This document shows, piece by piece, positions 50,734 through 59,786 of a DNA stretch of 64,000 bases; positions within the stretch are counted from its first letter, which is position 1, and the number at the start of each line of letters is the position of its first letter. A program made the position numbers and the translations under genes. The stretch is from Anaerolineae bacterium (GTDB taxonomy: Bacteria; Chloroflexota; Anaerolineae; Aggregatilineales; Phototrophicaceae): positions 62,001-126,000 of the forward strand of contig JAJDWK010000094.1 of assembly GCA_022825675.1 (NCBI GenBank). Reading direction: 5' to 3'. The notes under the pieces were generated by a model, which saw only the letters and a list, made by a program, of their open reading frames with translations, was not told where the DNA came from and searched no databases.

Positions 50734-52089
50734 TCATAAAGCAAGCCTCCGTGGGCGCCGCACCAGGCGCGACGGTATCGCGAGCGGGCGGTGGTAATTT
50801 GTGAAGCCGAACAAGCGTTTGAAGCGCTGATTCATGCTAAAGGCTTCGGCGTAATAGCCTTCCAACTGCGCCATCAGCGCTGCCCAGGGGCGCTGCTCCG
50901 CGAGCGCGCGGGCATTTGCGCTCATCGCCTGCCGCACTTCGGGCAGGTCGCGCAAGCGGGCGCTTGCCTCGGCGAAGGCGGCCGGCGTCGGCTGGACGGT
51001 GATGCCGCTTAGTCCGTCGATAATCACTTCGGGCGCGCCGCCCGCATCAACGACAACGGCGGGCAAGCCGGAAGCCATCGCCTCCTGGATGACCTGGCCG
51101 AAGGTCTCGTGCTCACCGGGGAAGACAAATATATCGGCGCTGGCGTAGGCTTGCGCCAGCTCATCGCCAATCAAGTAGCCGGTGAAAGCGGTGTCGGTAT
51201 GCGCGAATTGCGCTTCCAGCGCGCCGCGCAGCGCGCCATCGCCGACAATGGTCAGCGAGACGCCCGCCGTCTCCGCAACTTGCAGCAGCAAGTCGATGCG
51301 CTTTTCATGCGCCAGCCGCCCCACAAAAAGGCAGAGCAAAGAGTCGCTGGCGCGCCCGTTTAGCAGGCGCTGGCGCATGGCGGCGCGGCGCTGCAACGGG
51401 TTGAATCTTTCGGTATCCACGCCCCGTCCCCAGCGGCGTACGCGGCGATAACCGACAGCGCGCAGCTGCTCAATGATGGTCTGCGTCGGCGCTAATGTCA
51501 GGTGGCAGCCATTGTGGATATAACGCAGCCAGCGGTTTACGGGACCGGATAAGAGCGGGAAGCCATACTGCTCGGTGTAGCCGGGCAAATCTGTCTGATA
51601 ATTTGCGATAACCGGCAGATTCAGGTGCCTGCCAACCGCCATGCCGTTGACCGCCATCGCCGCCGGGCTGAAGAGATGTATGAGGTCGGGCGCGAAGTCT
51701 TCGATGTGGCGGGCGACAATCGGGTTGGGCAGCGCCATGCGCGTCTCTGGCGCTTGCGGCAAGCTGATGGACGGCAGCGGAATCACCCGGGATTCGCCGA
51801 CATAATCCACGGCGATATCAGGCGCGAATATCAATACCTCGCGCCCGGTTTCCTGCAAATAGCGCGTCGTCAGATAGGTCGTTTTGACGACGCCATCCAC
51901 CTTTGGCAAAAAAGACTCCGCCAAAATTGCCACCCGCTTGACAGACGCGAACGGCGCGACCGAATGCCGGCCGTCGACGAGCCGGGGGTTGCCAAAGAAC
52001 TCGTCAAGCGACTTGCTCTGCTGCGCCTGCAAATTTTCCAGTAAGCGCTGTGATTGCATGCTTGCCCCGCTTGGCGCTGATGCTGCCAT
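50734..52089 (-). CDS. Glycosyltransferase family 4
   Basis: 451 residues, GT-B fold. The N-terminal domain has RVAILAESFLPKVDGVVKTT, the MgtA/PimB/SQDG-synthase type start (FLPxVDGV); the C-terminal domain has FVGRLAHEKRIDLLLQ, VGDGALRG and PGEHETFGQVIQEAMASG (E-x7-E sugar-nucleotide site). Relatives transfer mannose or sulfoquinovose to lipids. About 50 residues precede the core; an internal ATG at 52059 is an alternative start. 89 bases separate it from the lytic transglycosylase. Confidence 0.9.
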   Translation of the reverse strand: MAASAPSGASMQSQRLLENLQAQQSKSLDEFFGNPRLVDGRHSVAPFASVKRVAILAESFLPKVDGVVKTTYLTTRYLQETGREVLIFAPDIAVDYVGESRVIPLPSISLPQAPETRMALPNPIVARHIEDFAPDLIHLFSPAAMAVNGMAVGRHLNLPVIANYQTDLPGYTEQYGFPLLSGPVNRWLRYIHNGCHLTLAPTQTIIEQLRAVGYRRVRRWGRGVDTERFNPLQRRAAMRQRLLNGRASDSLLCLFVGRLAHEKRIDLLLQVAETAGVSLTIVGDGALRGALEAQFAHTDTAFTGYLIGDELAQAYASADIFVFPGEHETFGQVIQEAMASGLPAVVVDAGGAPEVIIDGLSGITVQPTPAAFAEASARLRDLPEVRQAMSANARALAEQRPWAALMAQLEGYYAEAFSMNQRFKRLFGFTNYHRPLAIPSRLVRRPRRLAL

Positions 52090-52178
52090 AGCGCCAGTTT
52101 AGCACATAATATCAAGACTTTGTTGAGAGGCGGCTGGGCGCGGCGATGCTTTTGCCAGTTCCCGAAAGGGCGGGCGCA

Positions 52179-54638
52179 TCAGCCGCCATCTATGCCATAT
52201 AATGCGCGATAGATGGCGTAATTGCGGTAGATGAATTGCACATAATGCCGCGTTGATTCGATGGTGATAGTGGTCATAAACAGGTCGGGGTCGCCGCCGG
52301 AAAGCGCCTGCCAATCCAATGCTCTGCCTGGTCCAGCGTTATATGCCGCCAGCGCCGCGATTGCATTCTGGTCAAAAAGCTCAAGCTGCTCGTCCAGGTA
52401 GTAGGCGCCAAAGGCGATGCCGGCATAGGGGCGGAACAAATCGCTGTGCTGATAATCGAACCATTGCAGCCTCTCGGCGATGTATTGCCCGGTGGCGGGT
52501 ATCACTTGGGTCAAGCCTTTTTCGCCAGCGGCGGCGGTGGCGAAGGTATTAAAGAGGCTCTCTTGGCGTATCAGCGAAAGCAGCAGCAGCGGGTCAAAAC
52601 CGCGGTCGGCGGCTTCGGGGCGGATGACATCGTGATAATAGGCGGGGAAGCGCAAGCGGGCGATGAAGGGCGGCACATGTAAGCTGCCCTGCCCCGAGGC
52701 GATGATGACATCCGCCGCGGCGATGATGCTTTCGCGATATGCGCCCAAGCCACGCAAATAAAGCGCCAGCCGATAGCTGTCGAGAGCGGAGCCGCGCTCA
52801 CGCGCTTCGTCTACCAGCTCTTCAAATTCGGTGAAGGCTTCGGCAAATGCGCCGACAGCGTGCAGCTCGATGCCGCGGACCAAACGCGGGTCGCCCGTGA
52901 GCGCGGGTGTCAAGCGCCATAAAGCGCCCTCATCTTCGATAGAAAAGACGCGGCGCAGCCAGCTTTCCGCGCTTGCCAGGTCCGCGCTGTCATCGAAATC
53001 AAATTGATAGCCGGCTGGCGCTTGAAATGGCGCGCGCCCGATGAGAATGTCGCTTGCCCGCGCCGCGTAAAAGCTATCGGGAGCGGCTTGAATCACGCTG
53101 GCGAAGGCTTCGGCTGCCAGCTCAGAGTTGTTTTGAAGCTGCGCTATGCGCCCCAGCCCCAGGTATGCCGCCGCCTGTTCCGAACCCGCTGCCAGGCTGG
53201 CGATTCTGGAATACAGATATTCGGCATTCGCCCAGGCTTCTTCGCTCATTGCCGCTGATGCCGCGATGAAGAGCCCGTTGGTGGTCAGTTCATGCTCGGG
53301 ATAGCTATCCGCCAGCCGCGTAAAAACTTGTCGCGAGCGCGTACTATTGCCGTTAGTGCCATAGAGATAACCCGCCCGCCAGAGCGCTTCCCCCGCGGCC
53401 GCGCTCAACCCGGGGTAGTCATCGGCGATTGCCAGATAGAGTTCAATCGCGGCGGGGCTATCCCCCGCCAGGAAGCGCGTGCGCCCGCGCTCCAACAGGG
53501 CAGCGCCCAGCAGCGGATCCTCGGGATATTGGTCGATGACGGTTTGGAAAGCGACTGTCGCCGCTGCCGAATTGCCAATCTGACGATAGGCGCGCCCCAG
53601 CGAGAGGAACAAGTCCGCCGGGATCGCCGCCAGTTGGTGGCTGGCGGTGAATTGATTAAATGCCGCAATCGCCGCCTGATAATCGCCAGCGATATAAGCG
53701 GCGCGCCCGCGCTGCAAGCCATCGTATTCAATGCCCAGCGGGCGCAGCGCATTTATGGCGCGCCAGGCAGTCGCCGTGCCGGCATAGGCGTTGACTACCG
53801 CCGCCAGCCGTTTGATGCCATCCTGCGTGTCGCCGCTGTCAAGCTGCGCCTGCGCCGCGGAAAAGGCGATGTTGGCGCGGTAAGGGGCATTACGCGCCAC
53901 CGCGAGGATCGCGTCAAATTGGGCGACGGCTTCCGCCCAGCGCCCCAAATTGAGATATATCTGCGCCAGTTTCTCGCGCAGTATCAGAAGAGGCACTTTG
54001 GAGCGCTCGGCAGCAATCGCCAGCGCATACTTCTGCAAGGCGGCGTCATGCTGCCCCAAGGCGACCTGCGCGTCCGCGATGCGCTCGTGCGCATAGCTGT
54101 CAATCAGCCCGGGGCGCAGCGCTAGATATTGCTCGAGGTCGCTGATGGCGGCTGCCCATTGCGACAAGCCCAAGCGGGCATCGCCGCGCAGAAAATAGGC
54201 TTGCGCGCTGCTGGGATGGCCGGGAAATTCGTTGATGTGCAGGCTGAAAGCGTCCAGCGCCTGCTGAAAATAGCCGGCGCGCAAGGCGACCTGCCCCAGC
54301 CGAAAGGCGGAAAAAGCGCGATATCCCGGCGCTACCGCCGCGCCATAATTGAGCAGCGAGCGATAGATTGCCGCCGCTTCTTCAAAATAGCCGTTGCGCA
54401 CAAAGCGCTCGCCCGCTTCCAGCAATAGCGCCGGCTCTGGCGTTGGCGTCGGCGGGATGGGGCTTGGCTTTGGCGTGACGGTAACCGTGGCGGTCGCCGT
54501 TGCTGTCGGCTGAGGCGTCGCCGTCACATAGATGACATTGTTGGCGTCAGCCGTGGGCAGGGCGCTGTCGTCCTGGCGCATGGTGCAAGCGCTGATAACA
54601 AGGCAGAGAAGCAAAAGCGCGAGGCGATAAGAACGCAC
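52179..54638 (-). CDS. Lytic transglycosylase lipoprotein with TPR repeats (Slt-like)
   Basis: 819 residues. SYRLALLLLCLVISAC is a lipoprotein signal with Cys near residue 17. A Thr/Pro linker (about 40-65) leads to many TPR-like repeats (about 70-600) and a C-terminal SLT domain: LIRQESLFN with catalytic Glu near 693, GEKGLTQVIPATG, and ALAAYNAGPGRALDW. It should cleave peptidoglycan glycan strands, making the anhydro-muropeptides that the amino sugar operon could salvage. GTG at 54638 is chosen because a TTGACA-17-TACTAT promoter lies just upstream of it; an upstream TTG at 54701 is part of the -35. Confidence 0.9.
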   Translation of the reverse strand: MRSYRLALLLLCLVISACTMRQDDSALPTADANNVIYVTATPQPTATATATVTVTPKPSPIPPTPTPEPALLLEAGERFVRNGYFEEAAAIYRSLLNYGAAVAPGYRAFSAFRLGQVALRAGYFQQALDAFSLHINEFPGHPSSAQAYFLRGDARLGLSQWAAAISDLEQYLALRPGLIDSYAHERIADAQVALGQHDAALQKYALAIAAERSKVPLLILREKLAQIYLNLGRWAEAVAQFDAILAVARNAPYRANIAFSAAQAQLDSGDTQDGIKRLAAVVNAYAGTATAWRAINALRPLGIEYDGLQRGRAAYIAGDYQAAIAAFNQFTASHQLAAIPADLFLSLGRAYRQIGNSAAATVAFQTVIDQYPEDPLLGAALLERGRTRFLAGDSPAAIELYLAIADDYPGLSAAAGEALWRAGYLYGTNGNSTRSRQVFTRLADSYPEHELTTNGLFIAASAAMSEEAWANAEYLYSRIASLAAGSEQAAAYLGLGRIAQLQNNSELAAEAFASVIQAAPDSFYAARASDILIGRAPFQAPAGYQFDFDDSADLASAESWLRRVFSIEDEGALWRLTPALTGDPRLVRGIELHAVGAFAEAFTEFEELVDEARERGSALDSYRLALYLRGLGAYRESIIAAADVIIASGQGSLHVPPFIARLRFPAYYHDVIRPEAADRGFDPLLLLSLIRQESLFNTFATAAAGEKGLTQVIPATGQYIAERLQWFDYQHSDLFRPYAGIAFGAYYLDEQLELFDQNAIAALAAYNAGPGRALDWQALSGGDPDLFMTTITIESTRHYVQFIYRNYAIYRALYGIDGG

Positions 54639-54672
54639 AATGTAACTTTCTTCAAGCAGGGCGAGCTTAGCT

Positions 54673-54701
54673 ATAGTACGGATGGGCACTGCTCCTGTCA
54701 A
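54673..54701 (-). promoter_or_regulatory. Promoter of the lytic transglycosylase
   Basis: Minus strand: TTGACA (54701-54696), 17-base spacer, TACTAT (54678-54673). Confidence 0.82.
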
Positions 54702-54743
54702 GCAAGGCTGTTCAGCTATCAGGGCGATTGCGGCGATGTATTC

Positions 54744-54845
54744 ATCACAGAAAAACAGAGTTTCTCATGTTTTTCTCGGTGTAACTCGGCGTACTCGGCG
54801 GTAAAAATTCCTCTTGAATCTTTGCCCGAACAACTTCTCACTCCT
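54744..54845. repeat. Dispersed palindromic repeat, copy 5
   Basis: Left arm ATCACAGAAAAACAGAG is degenerate; right arm has CTCGGTG-type units ending CTCGGCGGT. The right flank GGTAAAAATTCC and TTGAATCTTTGCC match the flank of copy 4 closely, so copies 4 and 5 are the same long form. Confidence 0.7.
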
Positions 54846-54853
54846 ACATGCGC

Positions 54854-55327
54854 TTACGGCGGATTTTGTTTTTGCGGCTTCAGCTCGCCCGAGAGCCATG
54901 GCAGCCCATAACCCACAATCAGATGCCCCGCTTCCGCCAGCGCTTTGCCCAGTGAATCAGTTCCCTCATAGGTCCACCAATGGTCGGCGGCTGGCAGAAT
55001 CTTCACGCCGAAATCGTCGACGACCAGTTGGCTCAATCCGCGTGAGTCTTGACGATTGCGCCCGTGGCGGTCGGCAGCCCGCGTCAGCATCACGCGGAAG
55101 CGCGATTGCCCGCCCGCCGCCCAGATGGTATCGCTGTAGACCAGCACCTGGATATCGATGATGCCGTAGCCGCCATCACTGAAAGCCTTGACATAACGGT
55201 ATTTCCCGCCCGCCCATTGCAGCGGGCGCGCCTCCAAATGATAGCCGGCGGCAGCCAGCGCCTGCCCCATGACCGTCTGCAAGAGCGTGCGGAAATATTC
55301 TTGCGGCGCTTGACGCTGCTCCAGCAT
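54854..55327 (-). CDS. Hypothetical protein coupled to YyaL
   Basis: 157 residues, soluble, no signal peptide. Mixed alpha/beta pattern with YRYVKAFSDGGYGIIDIQVLVYSD (two strands) and a Trp-rich segment (DHWWTYEGTDSLG). I do not recognise a family. Its ATG overlaps the stop of the YyaL gene in TGATG, so the two are translated together, which suggests a shared pathway. Confidence 0.65.
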   Translation of the reverse strand: MLEQRQAPQEYFRTLLQTVMGQALAAAGYHLEARPLQWAGGKYRYVKAFSDGGYGIIDIQVLVYSDTIWAAGGQSRFRVMLTRAADRHGRNRQDSRGLSQLVVDDFGVKILPAADHWWTYEGTDSLGKALAEAGHLIVGYGLPWLSGELKPQKQNPP

Positions 55328-57396
55328 CAGAACTCCGCCAGCAGAGCCGCCATTTCCGCCGCGCTGGTCACCGGCAGGCGGCAGGCGAAATTGCGGCAGA
55401 CATACACTGTGGCGCGCCCTTCCAGCGGCTCCCGCCCGCGCAGGAGCGGCACTGCCGATTCTTCATCAGCGGCGCCGCTTGCCCATGCCACAATCACATT
55501 CGGGCGATAGCCGCGGCGCAAGGTTTCCATGATAGCGCTGCCCTCCGCGCTGGAGATATCGCCGACAATGGCGACTTCGGCGAGCCCGCGCGCAAGCATA
55601 TCCACGGCGTTGAGCGCTTCGGCGAAGGCTTGCGGATACTGTGGCATCGCCGCCGCCAATTTGCGCAGGATTAAGCGGGCGGCGGCATCGTAGCGGGAAT
55701 CTCCAGTATACGCGGCGAGGCGCAGCAATTGCTTCGCCAGCATGGCATTGCCGGAGGGCGTAACATTGTCTTGCAGGTTGCGGGGGCGCACTATCAAGCG
55801 CTCGTGGTCATCGCTGGTGTCATAGAAGCCGCCATCTTCCGCCGGGAAATGCGCCAGCGCGACATCCGCCAAGCGCCGCGCCTCGCGGAAATAGCGCTCA
55901 TCAAAGCTGGATTGATACAGCTCCAGCAGGGCGTCCATCATATTGGCGTAATCTTCGAGATATGCGTTGAGCTTGCTCGCGCCATTTTTGTGCGTGCGGT
56001 AGAGCCGTCCGCGCTCGTCCAGCATATTCTCGAGCAAAAAGTCGCCTGCGCGCCGCGCCGCCTGCAAATAGTCATCCCGCTGGAGGACGCGGGCGGCTTC
56101 CGCCAGGCTCGCCAGCATCATGCCATTCCAGGCGCTCAGGATTTTGTCGTCCAAGCCCGGCGGGATGCGATTGGCGCGCGCAGCATAGAGCTGCCGCTTG
56201 ATAATCGCGAGCGCTTCAGTCAATTCCGCGGGCGGCAAGCCAAGCGCATCAGCGCTTTCTTCCAGCGGGCGCGGCAAATGCAAGATGTTGCTGCCTTCAA
56301 AATTGCCGCTGGCGGACATGCCAAAACATTCAACGGCGATTTCCAATGCCCGCGGCACTTCATCCGCAAGCGGCGCCAGCGCCGTCCGCGCTTCTGCTAT
56401 CGTCCAGACGAAAAATTTGCCTTCGACGCCTTCGCTGTCGGCGTCAGTCGCGCTGAAGAAACCGCCCGCAGGTGCCGTCATCTCGCGCAGGATGTAGTCG
56501 TAAATCTCTTCGGCGATTGCGCGAAAGTATCGCTCGCCCGTCAGCTGCCAGGCGCGCAGATATTGCCGGCTCAGCTGCGCGTTGTCATAGAGCATCTTCT
56601 CGAAATGCGGCACAAGCCAGCGCGCGTCCACGCTGTACCGCGCGAAGCCGCCGCCCACCTGGTCATAAATGCCGCCGTCAGCCATCCGCCGCAAGGTCAA
56701 TGTGAGGAGCTGCCGCGCTTCTTCAGCGCCCGCGCGCTGATAATGGCGCAGCAGAAATTCCAGACTGATGGGGTTGGGGAATTTGGGCTGCGCCCCGAAG
56801 CCGCCATTGCTGCGGTCCATGCCCGCCATCAGCTTACGCGCCGCCGCGTCCAGCATCGCCAGGCTCAGCCCGCTGTCATCCGCATGACCGATGGCGATTA
56901 GATCGCGCTTCAAGGCTTGGTGCAGGCTGTCCGCCTGCTTTTCCAGTTGCTCGCGCTGCTTGTGATAGGCATCGTGCACCGCGCCCATCAGCTGGGTGAA
57001 AGAGGGCATGCCATGGCGCGGCGTTTTCGGGTAATAAGTGCCGCCATAAAAGGGCCTGCCATCGGGCAGCAGGAAGGCGGTCAGGGGCCAGCCGCCCTGC
57101 CCGGCGAGCGCCTGCACCGCGCCCATGTAGATATCGTCGACATCGGGGCGCTCTTCTCGATCGACTTTGATATTCACGAAGAGGGCGTTCATCATTTCCG
57201 CGGTGGCCGCGTCTTCAAAGCTTTCATGCGCCATCACATGGCACCAATGGCAGGCGCTGTAGCCGATGCTGAGCAGCACCGGCTTGTCTTCCGCCCGCGC
57301 GATGCGGAAGGCTTCTTCCCCCCAAGGGTGCCAATCGACCGGGTTATGCGCATGCTGCAGGAGGTAGGGGCTGCTTTCGCCAGTTAGCCGATTCAT
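55327..57396 (-). CDS. Thioredoxin-domain protein YyaL/SPATA20 family (DUF255)
   Basis: 689 residues. [16 protein letters not shown] is the family start, [13 protein letters not shown] (near 45) the thioredoxin-like CxxC, followed by [15 protein letters not shown] and [21 protein letters not shown]. The rest is an (alpha/alpha)6 glycosidase-like barrel. Function in bacteria is unknown; a nucleoside-diphosphate or sugar role has been suggested for relatives. ATG at 57396 starts at the conserved motif and follows GAGGC; the frame is open 14 codons more. Confidence 0.93.
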   Translation of the reverse strand: MNRLTGESSPYLLQHAHNPVDWHPWGEEAFRIARAEDKPVLLSIGYSACHWCHVMAHESFEDAATAEMMNALFVNIKVDREERPDVDDIYMGAVQALAGQGGWPLTAFLLPDGRPFYGGTYYPKTPRHGMPSFTQLMGAVHDAYHKQREQLEKQADSLHQALKRDLIAIGHADDSGLSLAMLDAAARKLMAGMDRSNGGFGAQPKFPNPISLEFLLRHYQRAGAEEARQLLTLTLRRMADGGIYDQVGGGFARYSVDARWLVPHFEKMLYDNAQLSRQYLRAWQLTGERYFRAIAEEIYDYILREMTAPAGGFFSATDADSEGVEGKFFVWTIAEARTALAPLADEVPRALEIAVECFGMSASGNFEGSNILHLPRPLEESADALGLPPAELTEALAIIKRQLYAARANRIPPGLDDKILSAWNGMMLASLAEAARVLQRDDYLQAARRAGDFLLENMLDERGRLYRTHKNGASKLNAYLEDYANMMDALLELYQSSFDERYFREARRLADVALAHFPAEDGGFYDTSDDHERLIVRPRNLQDNVTPSGNAMLAKQLLRLAAYTGDSRYDAAARLILRKLAAAMPQYPQAFAEALNAVDMLARGLAEVAIVGDISSAEGSAIMETLRRGYRPNVIVAWASGAADEESAVPLLRGREPLEGRATVYVCRNFACRLPVTSAAEMAALLAEF

Positions 57397-57702
57397 GCCT
57401 CGCCTTTGCCGATTAGGAATGCACACAACAGGTAGCATACCCGACTTCGGCGGCTGGCGATACTGCGGAGCATCGCGGCAGAAAATGTCAACCCCTGTGG
57501 TGCTGTATGATTTGATGCGATTGCCCTGTCCCCCGCAACCAAGGGGCGAAATCTCCCGTAAAACATGGTAAGCTACGCTAAGGGCGAGCGCTTGCGCCCT
57601 CGGCTTGCCGCGCCCGATTCTTAGACAAGTCTTGCGGAATCCCGCGCGCGCCTAAGGTATACTCGGGGCAATTCGTCACCGGAGCAAAGGACCTGCGTAT
57701 TC
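57397..57702. other. Divergent intergenic region between yyaL-type gene and ftsH
   Basis: 306 bases. It holds a TATACT at 57658-57663 (probable ftsH -10, -35 TTGCGG 20 bases away) and a minus-strand TTGACA (57491-57486) with no good -10. No repeat or gene seen. Confidence 0.5.
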
Positions 57703-59718
57703 ATGCAGTTTTGGAACAACGACAATAAGGAAGAAGGCGGCGAGAGCGGCGGCGGCAATCGTCCGCCTCAAAGCCCCAATTGGCGCCGCTGGGTCTCGCC
57801 GGGTTTGCTCGTCCTGGTCATGCTCTTGGCATTGATTTCGTCGCCGGGATTGCTGGGCGGCTTCAACTCCACGCCGGAGATCGGCTGGTCAGATTTGTAC
57901 GAGCAATTTCGGCTCAACAATGTCGAAGCCTACAGCTATATCGACACGACAAATGTGACTGGGCAGCTGAGCAGCAGCGTGTATATGCCGACAGTATCGG
58001 GGCGCACACAAAGCGTCACCCGCTTCACCGCCAACATTCCCATCTTCGCGGGACCGGTCATTGAAGAGTTTCGCGTCAAGAATGCTATCGCTCCCGTGCG
58101 CCAGGAATACAGCTCGAGCTCGCCTTGGCCCAGCATCATCCTCAATTTCTTGCCGCTGATCTTCATCATTGGCTTCTTCGTTTGGATGGGCAGGCGGGCG
58201 CAAGGGCAGATGAACGGCATCTTTTCTTTCGGGCAATCACAAGCGCGGGAGAAAACGCCGGAGATGCCTTCGATCCGTTTTGGCGATGTCGCCGGGCAAG
58301 ATGCCGCCAAGCTGGAATTGGAAGAAGTTGTCGACTTCCTCAAACAGCCGGAGAAATATGTCAAAGTTGGCGCGAAAGTGCCGCGCGGCGTCTTGCTGAT
58401 TGGACCGCCGGGCACGGGCAAAACCTTGATGGCGCGCGCTGTCGCCGGGGAAGCGAATGTGGCTTTCTTCAGCATTGCCGCTTCTGAATTTGTTGAGATG
58501 TTTGTTGGTGTTGGCGCCTCGCGCGTGCGTGACCTCTTCAAACGGGCGAAAGACAACGCGCCCGCCATCATCTTCGTCGATGAGATTGACGCCGTAGGCA
58601 GGCGGCGCGGCACCGGCTTGGGCGGCGGGCATGACGAACGCGAGCAGACATTGAATCAATTGCTTTCGGAGATGGACGGCTTTGATAACGATACCAACAT
58701 CGTCATGATTGCCGCCACCAACCGCCCCGATGTGCTGGACCCGGCGCTGCTGCGCCCGGGGCGCTTCGACCGGCAAATCACTGTCGACCTGCCTGATGTC
58801 AAGGGGCGTTACGAGATCCTCAAGATTCACACCAAGAACAAGCCGCTGGGCAAAAATGTGGAGCTGCAGTCGCTGGCGCGCGCCACCATCGGCTTTTCCG
58901 GCGCCGATATCGCCAACCTCGCCAACGAAGCCGCTATGCACGCCGCCCGCTTTGACCGCCGCCTCATCACCATGTCGGATTTCACGACCGCCTACGAGCG
59001 CATCCGCCTCGGCACCAAGCGCCCGCCGCTTTCCAACGACAAAGACCGCCGCATCACCGCCTATCACGAAGCGGGGCACGCGCTGGTCTCCTTCTTGATT
59101 CCTGATGCGATGGCGCTGTTGAAGACGACCATCATCCCGCGGGGGCGCGCCCTGGGCGTGGCATTTTATATGCCCAAAGATGATTCCCTGCATCAATCGC
59201 GCAAGCAGTTGGAAGCCTTCATTCGCGTGGGTTTGGCAGGGCGCATCGCCGAAGAGGTCGTCTTTGACGATGTTACCACTGGTGCCGCCAACGATATCCA
59301 GCAGGTTACGCAAATCGCCCGCCGCATGGTCAAAATGTTTGGCATGAGCGATTCTGTCGGCATGGTCAATTATGGCGATGACTCCGACCAGCCCTTCCTC
59401 GGCTATTCCATCGCCAGCGGGCGCGACTATAGCGATGATACCGCCGCCAAGCTGGACGCCGAAATCAAGCGCATCATTGATGTCGCCTATCAAGAAACGC
59501 AAGCGCTGCTGCAAAATCACCGGGACGCGCTGGATGCGCTGGCGGAGGCGCTGCTCTCCAAAGAGACGGTCGAGCGCGAAGAGATCCTGCGCATCCTCGG
59601 CATGGAAGATGATACGGAAGACATCCTGCCGAGCTCGGTGGCGGAGCACCTGCGCGAGCCGCAAAAAGCCGAGCAAAATGGCGCTGATGCCGTAGAACCG
59701 GCTGAGACCGACGCTTAA
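57703..59718 (+). CDS. ftsH: ATP-dependent zinc metalloprotease FtsH
   Basis: 671 residues. Transmembrane segments at about 27-47 and 143-165 bracket a short periplasmic domain; the AAA module has GPPGTGKT (Walker A, near 236), IIFVDEID and the second region of homology ([20 protein letters not shown]); HEAGH at 455-459 is the zinc site. The C-terminal tail is acidic. It degrades damaged membrane and regulatory proteins. It ends in a shared perfect terminator. ATG at 57703 follows AAAGGA. Confidence 0.98.
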   Translation: MQFWNNDNKEEGGESGGGNRPPQSPNWRRWVSPGLLVLVMLLALISSPGLLGGFNSTPEIGWSDLYEQFRLNNVEAYSYIDTTNVTGQLSSSVYMPTVSGRTQSVTRFTANIPIFAGPVIEEFRVKNAIAPVRQEYSSSSPWPSIILNFLPLIFIIGFFVWMGRRAQGQMNGIFSFGQSQAREKTPEMPSIRFGDVAGQDAAKLELEEVVDFLKQPEKYVKVGAKVPRGVLLIGPPGTGKTLMARAVAGEANVAFFSIAASEFVEMFVGVGASRVRDLFKRAKDNAPAIIFVDEIDAVGRRRGTGLGGGHDEREQTLNQLLSEMDGFDNDTNIVMIAATNRPDVLDPALLRPGRFDRQITVDLPDVKGRYEILKIHTKNKPLGKNVELQSLARATIGFSGADIANLANEAAMHAARFDRRLITMSDFTTAYERIRLGTKRPPLSNDKDRRITAYHEAGHALVSFLIPDAMALLKTTIIPRGRALGVAFYMPKDDSLHQSRKQLEAFIRVGLAGRIAEEVVFDDVTTGAANDIQQVTQIARRMVKMFGMSDSVGMVNYGDDSDQPFLGYSIASGRDYSDDTAAKLDAEIKRIIDVAYQETQALLQNHRDALDALAEALLSKETVEREEILRILGMEDDTEDILPSSVAEHLREPQKAEQNGADAVEPAETDA

Positions 59719-59742
59719 ATCAAATCCGCAGGCAGCTATGAT

Positions 59743-59775
59743 AAAGAACAGGGCGAGAAATCGCCCTGTTCTTTT
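59743..59775. terminator. Bidirectional terminator between ftsH and the EF-G-like gene
   Basis: A perfect 14-bp stem (AAAGAACAGGGCGA at 59743-59756 and TCGCCCTGTTCTTT at 59761-59774) with a GAAA loop. A T run follows on the plus strand and, by symmetry, A runs give T on the minus strand. Confidence 0.95.
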
Positions 59776-59786
59776 GTAATCCCAGC

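Noticed and set aside
17717..54845. CRISPR array
   Set aside because: The repeats are dispersed over 37 kb with no regular spacers, are internally palindromic and vary between copies.
55729..56901. 390-codon open frame on the plus strand
   Set aside because: Antisense of the YyaL gene.
58237..59676. 479-codon open frame on the minus strand
   Set aside because: Antisense of ftsH; no domain resemblance.
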